Assembly (NCBI GenBank): GCA_036346395.1
Contig: CM070596.1
Coordinates: forward strand, 2,356,001 to 2,420,000
Source of the DNA: Hsuehochloa calcarea
Lineage: Eukaryota > Streptophyta > Magnoliopsida > Poales > Poaceae
DNA: 64,000 bases
Direction of reading: 5' to 3'
Made by a program: the position numbers and the translations under genes. The notes beneath the pieces were generated by a model. That model searched no databases, was not told the origin of the DNA, and worked only from the letters and a program-made list of their open reading frames with translations. Below are positions 49,739-61,211 of the stretch, piece after piece (positions within the stretch are counted from its first letter, which is position 1; each line of letters opens with the position of its first letter).

Positions 49739-50664
49739 TAGTTGCTACATGCAGCATCTAATTGTTTAGCTCATAATTCTAATATGGCATTGCCATTTGT
49801 CACTGATGATTTTATTAAGCATCTTCAGTGCCAGTTGAGCATCTGACATGGCAAATTGTTGATACCAAGCAGTCTCTTTCTTCTCTAGTCCAGTTACTTG
49901 CAGTTTTTCCTGACAGATTTGTCTATTCTCAACAGGTTTACCTCTTTTTTGTTGCATGTAATATGAAAGGGAAAACACTGTAGTTAAAAATGAACCAATA
50001 CATTAATTATACAGCAGCTGCTTTCCCTTTAATCCAAATCTGAAGTTTTACATCAGGTTTCCGTGCCCCATTGCTACCATCACAATGTTCTTTTCTTAAT
50101 CGAAAAGAAAAACATTGTGCTGTTGCCGTTTAGGGGATAATTCTACTCTGAATATCACAATTGGGTATTCTTTTTGTTTACTGCAAATGATTGGCTAATG
50201 GCCATTGCATTCTTGCAGTCAATTTGTTCAGAAAACCTCCGAAAGTTTACTTGAAACTTGAGAAAATTGTAAGATGTCATCAGCCACGAAAGGCAGCAAT
50301 GGTCAATGCTATTATCTTGTGACAAGGCCTGCAAGACAATTCTGATATACGCTCCATTGCTTTGCCGCAGAATTACTGTTCCCAAAATGGCGAACAAGGT
50401 AGGAGGAACCACATTTGATCTGGGTGAGCTGTTCAGTTAAGCGTGGGGTGTAATATGTACAGCTTGGGCTTGTGGTGCTATCTTTTGGTAAACTAACGTT
50501 TCGATCTGTGGCATATACGGCTTGCAACACATAGCCTTTTGATGGAATAATCTGAAATTAAGAAATACTGGTATCAATGATTAAAAGATAAAACAGGAGT
50601 GACCATCCAAAATAAAACGGAGTATATGTCGCATAATATGTTCACCTTACTAAAGAACCAGGCG
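49739..50664. other. 3' region of bZIP gene and spacer
   Basis: Contains the 3' UTR; nothing else recognised. Confidence 0.35.
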
Positions 50665-50672
50665 ATGCAGAA

Positions 50673-51288
50673 CAGAGATCAAAATTCCGGTCGGTTATCG
50701 GTGGCGGTAACCGGTTTTACGGTCGGGACTAGGTGAACAGTAACCAGACAAAAAATTTTAATTTGATTTTTTGATTGCATAATGTCCTTCCTATGTTGAT
50801 TTAGGTCTTTTTGTGTTAGATTACGTATTGGATGAACTAAATATACTTGAATTATTGTATTAGCAAGTCCTAGGCGGTTTTTTGGACTTAGAAAGCAAGT
50901 TGAATTATAGTATTCTCACATGAAGGATATCTATTGTGTCAATTGTTGATGTATAAGCAATTAGCACTCGGAAGGATTCATTTTAATGTTTATTTTAATG
51001 ATTGTTTGATCAAGGGTTTGTTGGTTCAACAAAAAAAAATAATGATTGTTTGATCAAGGGTTTGTTGCTGATCTAAGGGCATACTAAATGGAGTTTGATA
51101 TTAGGAATAGCCTATTGATCTCTGGTTTTTTTGGTTTTTTGGCCGGTTTTTCTAGTTACCGGTTTTCAAAATTCAAAATTTGGTTCGTGAACTTCATTCG
51201 GTATTTTCTTGGGTTTTCCGGTAACCGGTTGATTACCGTTACCGACCGCAGACCGGGATTTATGCCGGTACTGAGATTTCGATCCTTG
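50673..51288. mobile_element. hAT-type MITE, second member of the same family
   Basis: A 616-bp element that starts CAGAGATCAAAATTCCGG and ends ...GAGATTTCGATCCTTG. It is flanked by ATGCAGAA (50665-50672) and ACGCAGAA (51289-51296), 7 of 8 matching. It has the same GGTAACCGG-rich subterminal regions and end sequence as the element at 48243-49372, but about half the length. Confidence 0.8.
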
Positions 51289-51312
51289 ACGCAGAACTAA
51301 CCGGAGCTCAGG

Positions 51313-51754
51313 TGTTAGGCTCTGAAGAAATCGAGATGGATTCAGAAATAGAAGCTAAGGTTGAGAAATACTTGGTAGGTTGAGATCTCGCGATACCCTT
51401 TTGGTATGTATATCTGAGGTAAAGGATGGCTTATTATGAAGATCAGACATCTGATGTTAGAGCATACCTTTTTAAGCAAGATCGTAAGCTAGTAGTAATT
51501 GTAGTAAACACTATTACCGGTAACCTCTGTTTACCTTGTCGGCCAATGGTCCCGGTGATTTTTAGGCCAGCTGCGCAATCCATATAAGCAACCGATTGTA
51601 TTGTGATGCTTTATCATGATGTTAAAACCCTAATTACTATGTGTATCTACTTTCCCCGTTTATCTACCACATTTACTTGTCTTTGTTCTTTCAATTCTTG
51701 CAATCAGTTAATAAATTATTGCTAGGATTCGAATTCTACTCCTGGTTCCTAACA
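51313..51754 (+). repeat. 5' LTR of the Gypsy element
   Basis: 442 bp, TGTTAGG...CCTAACA, matching 63171-63630 with scattered substitutions and small indels. Confidence 0.85.
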
Positions 51755-52032
51755 ATTGATATCAGAGCCATTGAATCCTCAAAACCCCACGGTTTTAGGG
51801 TTGTTCGTGGGTGGAAAGGGTGGGAGGGGCATAGCTTCCTCTATGAAATTCTGGATCCAGCTCATAAAAACTCCGATCTATGAGAAGGCGAGGCTGCCAA
51901 GTAAACTAGTGACGAGGGTTTCAGAGCATCTTCGATTTCTCTCTGTAAAATTCTGTATCTACTAAAGGGGGCAAAAATAGTGTCAAGATGCCAAAGGGTG
52001 GAAGGCCAGGTGCAGTCGAGGAGGAGACATGG

Positions 52033-53937
52033 TGTAGGACCGTAAAGGCGATTAGGGGGGGGTGAATATGCGCTTTCTCAACTTTCTCACCTAAATCCAA
52101 TTCAACACGAACTTTACTCCTTTAGCTATGAAAGCTAAGAAGATCAGTAAGCGCACAGTGGAAGCCTTGTGCTGAATTCGATAACCCCGCTCAACCACAC
52201 GACACACAAGTGGAGAAATGAACTCACTGCTCGATCGGTATCTGGCGGTCGGGCCGGAGATAAAGCGGTTTGACCGACGTTAACTAGCGGTCGGACCGGC
52301 TACTAACTGGCGGTCGGACCGTTGGATATCGGTTCGACCTGCCGCTACTGGGCGGTCTGAAAAGCGGGCGGTCGGACCGCCGTTGTAAAACCGGTCAAAC
52401 CGATTCAGTCCAGTACTGAAAAATCAAGCCCAAATCCAAAACGAAATTTGATCCAACTTTTGATTCAACCAATGAAACTTGACCAAATTTCGAGCACACC
52501 TCCCTAATGATATTAGAGACCTATTTCTAGCGACGATCCTCCAGATCCACTTCGTAGAATCGATCTCTCAAGGTTTTACCGAAGAAGTGCACAAACCCTA
52601 GAAATATGAAAATCTTGATTCAAGATTTGCTTGTGGGGGTTGATGATCTAGATGACTCTAGGAGTATTCCCACACATCAAAGCAAGATAAAATAGGTCAA
52701 GAGACCAAGCATAAACCCTTGAATCAAGAAAGCACCAAAATCATCCAAAAGAGAGAAGAACACAAAGGGGACAAATGACCTTTCAAGTAAGCATCACAAG
52801 ATTGATTGATCACACTAGATGCTTACAAAGCCACTCCAACAAGGAGGACAAGAGCTCACACAAGAGCACACTCACAATCTCTCCAAACCCTAACCTCTCC
52901 TCTCCTCTCCTTTCCAAACCCTAGAAAAAGGATGAGGGCATCAAATGAGTGCTTGGGGGGTTTTACATCTCCCCCCTTTCTATTTATAGGAAAGGCCTAT
53001 GGTTTCACTTTTGGGACCCACACACACATGGGACCCACTCACACATAACCATTGAAGCAATCGCCTGCTTCACCACGTGTAGGTTGATCGGCTCTCATCA
53101 CGCCGCCAAGTCTCCCCGTCGAATCCCATCGGAACCTCCCAGAGACTCGCGACCGACTTCGCGACCGCTGATCCAACGGTTGTACCGAACTACCTGCTCG
53201 ATCCATCTTGCCCATTCTCGCACCATGCTTGAGTCACACGACCTCACCGACATCCATGATCGTTCGGACCTCGCTCTCCGGCGTAGTCCCGATCCACCTC
53301 ACCGTTGACGTCGTTGATCTGCAAGGCACCTGCACAGTAATAGACAAGCAAATCGTTTCCGGGAACAAGTTCTTCACAACTTGACCCACGTTAGTTCCAC
53401 AATGCAATATGCAACAATAAAGCATTGAAGTTCATACAATAAACACATTCAAATCAACTCAATGCCAACTTGGCTATCCTCCAAGTCATCGGCGGTCTGA
53501 CCGCCCCACAAGGCCGGTCCAACCGATTCCAGGCCGGTCGGACCGATTCCATAACGGCGGTCGGACCGTCCGAAAAGACTTAGCCAAATTTTCAGCTCAA
53601 AATTCCAAAACCTTCTGGAAATTTCAACTGAATAGAACTTTTGACTGGGACCTCCAAAAATGATGTGACCACATCCAGGAGGCTCCCCTCACTTGCCTAC
53701 ACAACCTATTTTTGGCTCAGCTCCAAAAACCACTTTACTTTTTGGCGGTCGGACCGGCAAGCACTGCCGGTCAGACCTTCCTACTGGCCGGTCGGACCGG
53801 CGACCTGGCCGGTCGGACCGCCCGTGTCCTGACAGCCCTGGAGCAAACCCGAAAACGCGTGATTTTGCAAACCAACAAAGCCATTGCCAATTGACTCATC
53901 ATTCTAAGATCGTGCATATATCCTCACGATATCCACA
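52033..53937 (-). mobile_element. Copia-type solo LTR, reverse orientation, TSD CATGG
   Basis: A 1905-bp element. Plus-strand ends are TGTAGGACC and ATATCCACA, with exact 5-bp repeats CATGG at 52028-52032 and 53938-53942. It is an inverted copy of the LTR at 54066-55899. It contains many CGGTCGGACCG palindromes (for example 52288-52298, and near 52313, 52371, 53538, 53563 and 53748). It interrupts the Gypsy gag start. Open frames inside it are not genes. Confidence 0.9.
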
Positions 53938-53942
53938 CATGG

Positions 53943-54065
53943 TCTCTCATCTGGTAAGTGAAGTGGAGGAAATTAAGGAGAAGATAGTTGAGATGAGTCA
54001 GCAGAGTATGCAGATGGGAGAGAATATCAAGCAACTGCGGATTCAAATGCAAGAAAATGCAAATC
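53943..54065 (+). pseudogene. Gypsy gag fragment trapped between two inverted LTRs
   Basis: Reads LVSEVEEIKEKIVEMSQQ... for about 40 codons, a coiled-coil-like gag N-terminus. With the solo LTR and one CATGG removed it is contiguous with MPKGGRPGAVEEET (51988-52029), though the two parts are one frame apart. Confidence 0.6.
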
Positions 54066-55899
54066 TGTGGATATCGTGAGGATATGTGCACGATCTTAGA
54101 ATGATGAGTCAATTGGCAATGGCATTGTTGGTTTGCAAAATCACGCGTTTTCGGTTTTGCTTGATCTGTCGACCACCACGCGGTCGATCGGCAAGGTGGC
54201 GATCGACCGCATTGGAGAGGTCCGACCGGCCGTGTGCGCCGGTCCGACCGGGTTTGTTTCAAAATGAATTTTGAAGCTAAGCCAAAAATCGGATGTGTAG
54301 GCTAGTGAGGGGAGTCTCCTGGATGTGGTCACATTATTTTTGGAGTTCCCAGTCAAAAGTTCTATTCGGTTGAAAATTCCAGAAGGTTTCGGATTTTCAA
54401 GTTGGAATTTTGGCTAAGTCTTCGGGCGGTCCGACCGTTGTGGGATCGGTCCGACCGCCCAAATCGGCTCTGACCGGTCAGGGGGCGCTAAGGCCGATCA
54501 CCGATCACTTGAAGCTTGGCCTTCTTGGCATTGATGTGTGTTAATTGTGGTTATTGTATGGATGTCAATGCTTTATTGTTGCATATTGCATTGTGGAACT
54601 GACGTGGGTCAAGTTGTGAAGAACTTGTTCCCGGAGACGATTTGTTTGTCTATTGTCGCGTGTGGCTTGCAGTCAACGACGCCAACGGTGAGGTGGATCG
54701 ACTACGCTGGAGAGCCGAGGTCCGTAACGATCATGGATGCCGTGAGGTCGTGACTCAAGCATGGTGCGTAATGGGCAAGATGGATCGAACGTAGTTCGGT
54801 GCAACCGTTGGATCAGCAAGATTAAGTCTGCAAGTCTCTAGGAGTTTCCGATGGGATTCGGACGGGAGAGTCTTGCCAACAGGATGAGAGCCGCTGATCA
54901 ACCTACACGTGGTGAAGCAGGCGATTGCTTCAACAGTTATGTGTGAGTGGGTCCCATGTGTGTGTGGATCCCAAGAGTGAAACCCTAGCCTCTCCTATAA
55001 ATAGAAAGGGGGGAGATGTAAAACCCCTTGAAGCACTTGAAGCATTCATTTGAGCCCCTCTTTCTTTTTCTAGGGTTTGGAGAGGAGAGGAGAGGAGAAG
55101 CTAGGGTTTGGAGAGATTGTGTGTGCTCTTTGGTGAGCTCTTGTCCTCCATAAGGGAGTGGCTTTGTAAGCATCTTGTGAGATCAATCAATCTTGTGATG
55201 CTTGCTTAAGAGATCGATTCTCTCCTTTGTGTTCAACTCTCTTTTGTTGATTTTGGTGCTTCCTTGATTCAATGGTTTATACTTGGTCTCTTGACCTATT
55301 TTATCTTGCTTTGATGTGTGGGAATACTCCTAGAGTCATCTAGATCATCAACCCCCACAAGCAAGTCTTGAATCAAGATTTTCATATTTCTAGGGTTTGT
55401 GCACTTCTTTGGTAAACTCGTCAAAGATCGATTCTGTGAAGTGGATCTGAAGGATCGTCGCTAGAAATAGGTCTCTAATATCCTTAGGGAGGTGTGCTCC
55501 AAATTTGGTCAAGTTTCATTGGTTGAATCAAAAGTTGGACCAAATTTCGTTTTGGATTTGGGCATTGTTTTTCAGTACTGGACTAAATCGGTCGGACCGA
55601 TTTCTATACGGCGGTGAGACCGCCCGTTCAAGGCCGGTCGAACCGATTTCAAATCGGTCGGACCGCCCGTTGGTAGCCGGTCAGACCGCTAGTGCCTGCA
55701 CTGCACGGTGTGATCCATTCTCCACGCTTGTGTCTTGTGGTTGAGAGGTTATCGAATTCAAAGACAAGGCTTCCTCGCGTTTCATCGATCTTCTTAGCTT
55801 TCATAGCTAAAGGAGTAAAGTTCGTGTTGAATTTGATTAAGGCGAGAAATTTGAGAAAGCGCCTATTCACCCCCCCTTAGTCGCCTTTATGGTCCTACA
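54066..55899 (+). mobile_element. 5' LTR of a Copia-like (SIRE/Maximus-type) element, forward orientation
   Basis: 1834 bp, TGTGGATATC...GGTCCTACA, directly followed by AG and the primer-binding site TGGTATCAGAGCC (55902-55914; tRNA-Met). It carries the same CGGTCGGACCG palindromes. The inverted copy 52033-53937 lies only 128 bases to the left. Confidence 0.9.
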
Positions 55900-55901
55900 A
55901 G

Positions 55902-55914
55902 TGGTATCAGAGCC
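55902..55914 (+). promoter_or_regulatory. Primer-binding site (tRNA-Met type)
   Basis: TGGTATCAGAGCC two bases after the LTR end. Confidence 0.85.
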
Positions 55915-55974
55915 AGTTAGCTCTTCTCATAGATCTTAACCGGTCTTTGGAACCATAGCGACTGACAGGTATTC

Positions 55975-56823
55975 AATCAGGCCATATGTTTTTGATGGAG
56001 TTGATTTTGCTTATTGCAAGGCCCGAATGCAGGCCTACATCGAGGCTCAAGGACACACAATTTGGCTTAAGGTGAAAAACCCTCATGTCGTGCCAGCCGA
56101 TGACAATTTGATCACTCCAGATGTGGAGGCCAACAGCAAGGCTCAAATTTTTTTGATTCAAGGTCTTAGTCGATCTGAGTTTGAGCGTGTTGCTCATTTG
56201 CTGTCTGCTCATGAGATCTGGCGGACTCTTTGTGATTATCACGAGGGGTCCACTGCGATCAAGGAAGTGAGGAGAACCAGCTGAAGAAAGCATACTCTAA
56301 GATCGAGCAAAGGCCTGGTGAGTCTTTAGACGAGCTGTGGGGAAGATTTTCTAAGATTCTTCATGATCTCTGCGCTGTTGATCTTATTTTCATTGAGTCT
56401 GAAAATGCACGCCAGCTTTTGGGTGCTCTTGATGTGAAGGTCTGGGGGATGAAGATCACTGCCATAAATGACAACACTGTCATGAGTGAGCTTACCATGG
56501 ATAAGCTTTACTCGAGGTTGAAGACGCATGAGATTGATTTTATCTCGCGTCTCCCCAAGACAGATCCGATGGCTTTAGTGATCAACCAATCTAAGGGTAG
56601 ATTTTCTGATTCCTTTGATGTTAGCTCATCTGGTTTTTCTTTATCTGCTTTGCATTCTTTGAGCGATGAGCAACTTGAGAGACTACCTGAAGATGATTTA
56701 GCCCTCCTATCCACCAAATTCACGAGAGCTTACAACAATGTGAGAAATAGGAGAGAGGTGGACCTATCACATGCTTTGAATGTGGTGAGCCGAACCACAT
56801 TTGCTCCAGGTGCCCCAAGCTGA
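55975..56823 (+). pseudogene. Copia-like gag, N-terminal part, frameshifted
   Basis: The frame 56027-56284 (AQIFLIQGLSRSEFERV...EIWRTLCDYHEGS) continues after a frameshift at ~56270 as KKAYSKIEQRPGESLDELWGRF, then 56419-56823 (LDVKVWGMKITAIN...MSELTMDKLYSRLKTHEID). This is the usual gag order of SIRE/Maximus-type Copia elements, followed by a damaged zinc knuckle near 56770-56815 (ECGEPNHICSRCPKLK, in another frame). Confidence 0.75.
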
Positions 56824-56933
56824 AGGGCAAGGAGGAGAAGGAGTCACAAAGGCATCCTCAAGCGAGGGATGCTAAATCTAAGAAGACAAACTATCGTAAG
56901 TTTGTCAGCCGGGTCCTTGAAGCTCTAGAGGAT

Positions 56934-57254
56934 GTGAGCATGAGTGATGTGGACTCGGAGGCGGAGGACGACAAGAGTGACTCCCGTGGTAAGAAGAAGG
57001 CTCGTGATTTCACGGGCATGTGTTTCATGGCTAAGAACAGCCACGACAGCGACTCCTCCAACAACGAGGATCCTTTCAGTGATCCCGATGAGGTATGCCC
57101 TTCACTTCCTGACATGAAAAGGGCTTTGGTGCTTGCTGAACAGAAATTACATAAGCAAGCTAAATTGATTAAGAAACATGACATTATGATTGATAACTTG
57201 AACCTAGAAGTTGTTAGGTTCAAGTCCATTAATCCTGATGATTTCTGTGATTAA
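56934..57254 (+). pseudogene. Copia-like gag, acidic middle part
   Basis: 106 codons: SDVDSEAEDDKSDSRGKKKARDFTGMCFMAKNSH..., followed by a coiled-coil-like MKRALVLAEQKLHKQAKLIKKHD. It ends at a TAA, after which the frame resumes at 57264. Confidence 0.7.
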
Positions 57255-57263
57255 TGCTCTAGC

Positions 57264-58646
57264 TTGCTTAATGAATTGTCAAGCTTAAATAATGCTCATT
57301 CCTCTGTTGAAAAACAATTAAAAGATGCTCTTGTTGAACTAGAATCTTTCAAGTCTAGTTCTGTTTGCATGGATATCATTCCGCTTGATGTGACTGCTTT
57401 AGACGCTATTCCTTTAACTTGCTCAAATTGTGCTTTGCTAGACTTAAAACTGGATAGCTCTTTGAAAGAATTGCAAAAATTTGATGCTAGTCACACTTGC
57501 TCTCATTGTAAGAACAATAGGATTAAAATGCAAGAGATGACCGAAATGGTTGTTTACTCTAGAGCTGCATCTTGTGAAAATTGTCCTAAGCTTACAATTG
57601 AGATTGAAGCTTTAAACAAGACTCTTGAAGAGAAAGCTAAAATTGAAAAATCCATGTCTCTTACTACTTTCAAGAAAGTCATTGATTCTTCCTCTTGTAT
57701 GTTGCATGCTGAAGTTGAAACTGTTGTTGGTAAGATACAAGAGGCTTTTAGAGTCAAGATTAAGGAGCAGTTGAATATGATTAAGGAATCCTATTGTGTA
57801 TCTTGTGAGGCTTTAAAAGTGGAAGTGGATCTTCTTAAGAGCAAACATGATGAGGCAATCAATTCTAAAAAGTGCTCTAAATGTGGAGTTTTAGCAAAAA
57901 AGAATGATTACCTCAAATTGACTCTTGAGAAGTTTTCTGGTGGGAAAAAGAAACTCAATATGATTCTTGATCAATCTAAAATGAGTAAGAAGAATAGTGG
58001 CCTAGGTTTTAAGTCCCTAGAGCATTCCAAGAATCACCCACCTAAGGTTGCAAAAATTGTGAAAAGTGGTCTGGTTGAGCAAGTACCTTCTAAGACTTCC
58101 AATGTTGTATTTAAAGCTGCAGGTTTTGCTCAAACTCTTTCTGATAAGAAAGGTGTTTCTGTTTCACCAGTACAGACCACTCAAAAGTTCAAGTACCATT
58201 GCACCTTCTGCAAGAAAGAGGGCCGCATCGTTGAGTTTTGCTTCCAAAGAGCAAAGATTGAGAGGAAAGAGAGGATGAGCACTTTGAGATCCATCAGAGG
58301 AGTCTTTTCATCAGCTATAGTCTCTAGAGCCAGACAGCCTATTCATCGTACCACATATAGGCCTAGGTTTATAGAGAACTTTGTTGACTCTTTTGGTGGG
58401 TCCAGGCAGCAGTTTGGGTTAGGATATCGTGAGGAGAGACCACGGGTAGCACCTAGACAGGGGGAGTATCGATCTTTTGGTAGATCGTTTTGGAGAGGTC
58501 CAGGTGGTTCTCGTGTGCATTCTTATGATTTTGTGCCTGATTATTTTTCTGATGCTTCTTCTGTTGTTCCCAGGCATCGTGCGTCTCAGTACTGGACTCC
58601 TAGATCGTTTATCTCTAACCCCAGTACTGAGGCATGGATGTTTTGA
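57264..58646 (+). CDS. Copia-like gag C-terminal ORF, coiled coil plus zinc fingers
   Basis: 460 codons, the longest open frame in the window. Residues 1-250 are coiled-coil-rich with repeated C-x2-C pairs (CSNCALLDLKL, CSHCKNNR, CENCPKL, CVSCEAL, CSKCGVL). At about residue 310 is a zinc-knuckle-like CTFCKKEGRIVEFC; the expected His of a CCHC knuckle is replaced (GRIVEFC). The Arg/Tyr-rich end runs to ...STEAWMF. No protease, integrase or reverse transcriptase follows, so the element is gag-only and would depend on a partner for mobility. An intact 1.4 kb frame in an otherwise damaged element suggests fairly recent activity. Confidence 0.75.
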   Translation: MLNELSSLNNAHSSVEKQLKDALVELESFKSSSVCMDIIPLDVTALDAIPLTCSNCALLDLKLDSSLKELQKFDASHTCSHCKNNRIKMQEMTEMVVYSRAASCENCPKLTIEIEALNKTLEEKAKIEKSMSLTTFKKVIDSSSCMLHAEVETVVGKIQEAFRVKIKEQLNMIKESYCVSCEALKVEVDLLKSKHDEAINSKKCSKCGVLAKKNDYLKLTLEKFSGGKKKLNMILDQSKMSKKNSGLGFKSLEHSKNHPPKVAKIVKSGLVEQVPSKTSNVVFKAAGFAQTLSDKKGVSVSPVQTTQKFKYHCTFCKKEGRIVEFCFQRAKIERKERMSTLRSIRGVFSSAIVSRARQPIHRTTYRPRFIENFVDSFGGSRQQFGLGYREERPRVAPRQGEYRSFGRSFWRGPGGSRVHSYDFVPDYFSDASSVVPRHRASQYWTPRSFISNPSTEAWMF

Positions 58647-59600
58647 GAGAATTTTGCTTCTTTTTGCATTCATTGTATCATAATGCATTTTCATTTCAAA
58701 TGTCTTGCATTGTTTAATAAAACTTGTGGAGCTTTGAGTATTATCCTTGTATGGCTTGATTTCATACTCTATACCTTGTCATGTCAAGTGATAGTCTGCT
58801 AGACTTCTTTTATGGCTCTTCTTGTTTAGCTTAGCTTTTGCCTTGCTAGCTTTATTTCTGTGAGCAAATTGAATCAAATCATATCTTGTTGGATCTTGTG
58901 TCTAGTTTTGCACCAGTGATCCTCTTATGATTCTTACCATGTCATATAGGTTGAATTGAGTCTTGAACTTATTTTTGAGATGAAAAAAATGAGCTTTTTA
59001 ATTTCTTAAGTCAAGCAAATGAAAAATGAGATTTTTCATGCGAAAAATCGATCTCACCAATCCTTTCTCATGAGACGGCTTGCCATTGCACTAGGCATGA
59101 ACTCAGGGGGAGCTTTGGATGACCTAGACCACTCTTTTAAGCTTCTCGCTTGAGATGGTCGCGGCAAGGCTTGAGATCTAGCACAGTGAAAAAAAATCCT
59201 TTTTAGGAAAATGCTCAAAATGCTAAGTGCTTGAATTTTGCTTCAAAATTGAACTCTTAATGCTCAAAATGCCTCAGTTCCAGCTTTGGGCCTCCTTTTA
59301 CTTATAGACATGGCTTGTCTCATTTTTGGTTGCTTTTAGTGAAATTGATATTGAGCAACCTTTCATGGTTTTAATTCTTTTAATCTCAGATTACTGCTAT
59401 TTTGGTATTAGCTTTGCAGTACATTTTGTGCTATAATTGAATATAGCTTCTACTCTTTATATGGCTTGGTATAATACTTGTACTGTCTACATCGATAATG
59501 GTCATGGCTCCTTTTGCTAAATTTCAAATAAAGTCATTTCATCTTCTTTATCTTTTCCCATGCATCTTGATGAATTCATTGTCAAAGGGGGAGAAGGATT
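58647..59600 (+). other. Non-coding tail of the gag-only element
   Basis: AT-rich with no domains. A polypurine-tract-like AAAGGGGGAGAAGG lies at 59584-59597, but the expected 3' LTR (TGTGGATATC...) does not follow. The element is therefore truncated, or its 3' end was lost by recombination. Confidence 0.5.
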
Positions 59601-59979
59601 GTGAAGAAAAATGTTGGTTTGGAGTTGGAGCTTTTGGTCTCATACAGAAGGTTTCATATAAAAGAACACAAAAAATGAATCTTTTGAAAAATTGTGATCA
59701 TAGTGAGTTGAGTCTCTGGGTTTTATTGCCTTTTTCTGATTATATTTGCAATTGAAGAAGACTCACAATGATCAAATGTCAAATTGAACTTTTGTCTTTC
59801 ATAATGGACTTCTAGAGTGCCATCCCTCAATTCGGCGTGCATCTGGAATCGTTCCGAGCCGGTGTGAAACTTTCAAGAACAACGGGTACCATCAGCTCCA
59901 TTTTGTGAATTTGAGGCATGGAAAGAAAAGCCATATCCAAAACCCATAATGGACTTCTAGAGTGTCCTCCCTCATATAT

Positions 59980-60306
59980 AAAACAACTTTCAGCACTCGT
60001 GGGGCACTTTGAATTTATAGTCATGCCATTTGGTATAACAAATGAAAAGTAACCTTTCAGGCATTAATGAACAAGATCCTAGCCAAGTGCTTGAAGAAAT
60101 TTATACTAGTCTTCTTTGATGACATATTAATTTACAGTGTTTCACTAGAAGAGCACAAGGAGCGCATGGGAATTATATTAGTAATATTGAGGGAGAACAA
60201 ATGGCTTGCTAAGGGCAGAAAGTGTGTATTTGGACAACAAAAGGTGGAATATATGGGGCACATAATTAGTAGAGAAGGTGTAGCTACCCCCCCCCCAAGA
60301 AGGTGA
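59980..60306 (+). pseudogene. Gypsy reverse transcriptase, C-terminal half
   Basis: Reads TRGHFEFIVMPFGITNE, then FQALMNKIL..., the catalytic FFDDILIYS and ENKWLAKGRKCVFGQQKVEYMGHIISREGVA. The frame ends in a run of ten C (60287-60296); RNase H continues in another phase. The upstream RT and protease are lost. Confidence 0.85.
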
Positions 60307-60899
60307 TTGCAGTAAGAGAGTGGCCAACATCAACTAATGTGACAGAACTAAGAGGATTTTTGGGACTTGCTGGCTGCTACAGGAGGTTTGTCAAAGATTT
60401 GTTATCCACTGCACCTGTGTTAAAACTCTCTGATTTCACACAACCATTTGTCATGGAGACTGATGCTAGTGGGCATGTATTAGGTACAGTATTGATGCAA
60501 GTAGGGAGGCCCATCTCATTTCTCAGCAAGGCATTAGGGCCAAAAGCATCAGCAATGTCTACTTATGATAAGGATGTGTTAGCAATCTTGGAAGCATTGA
60601 AGAAACAGAGGCATTATTTAGTGGGAGCTGAATTGGTGATTAGAACTGACCAACATAGCCTCAAGTACATTAATGAACAGAGTTTGATAGAGGGTGTGCA
60701 ATACAAACTAATGGCTAAGTTGTTGGGTTACAATCATAAGATTGAATACAAGAAGGGCAGGGAGAACAAAGCAGCAGATGCACTCTCAAGAGTACCCATG
60801 CTCAATCATGTTATGGCTATCACTACAACAGTTCCTAGCCGAATAGAAGTACAACAGAGCTATCAAAGTGATGAGAAATGGCAAAGAGTTATTAACTAA
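60303..60899 (+). pseudogene. Gypsy RT connection / RNase H domain
   Basis: 198 codons: REWPTSTNVTELRGFLGLAGCYRRF (connection), then RNase H with ETDASGHVLGTVLMQ, IRTDQHSLKYI and the closing ENKAADALSRVP. It is separated from RT only by the C-run frameshift. Confidence 0.85.
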
Positions 60900-60959
60900 A
60901 CTCAGTATGGACAATCAAGCACAACCTCCTTATACATTGCAGAATGAGATAATCAGATA

Positions 60960-61207
60960 TGAGGGCATACTGTATGTGGGGAATAACACTTAACTCAAAA
61001 ATTAGCTTCTTGAATCATTCCATGCTTAGCCTTGGGAAGACACTCAGGTGAAAGGGCTACTTATCAAAGACTCAAGTTGCTATTCTATTGGTCAGGAAAG
61101 ACTTGAGGTGAACAATTCTGTGAAGCGATGTCCAATATGCCAAAAAAACAAGTCAGAAAATGTGCATTATCCTGGACTATTACAACCCATACCTATTCCT
61201 GACATGG
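60960..61207 (+). pseudogene. Gypsy integrase zinc-finger region, damaged
   Basis: Pieces readable in several frames include YEGILYVGNN and CPICQKNKSENVHYPGLLQPIPIPD. The region stops at the LTR inserted at 61212. Confidence 0.65.
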
Positions 61208-61211
61208 TCTG

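Noticed and set aside
52033..55899. Foldback transposon or inverted-dimer autointegration product
   Set aside because: The left LTR has its own exact CATGG duplication and the spacer is Gypsy gag, so two separate insertions explain it.
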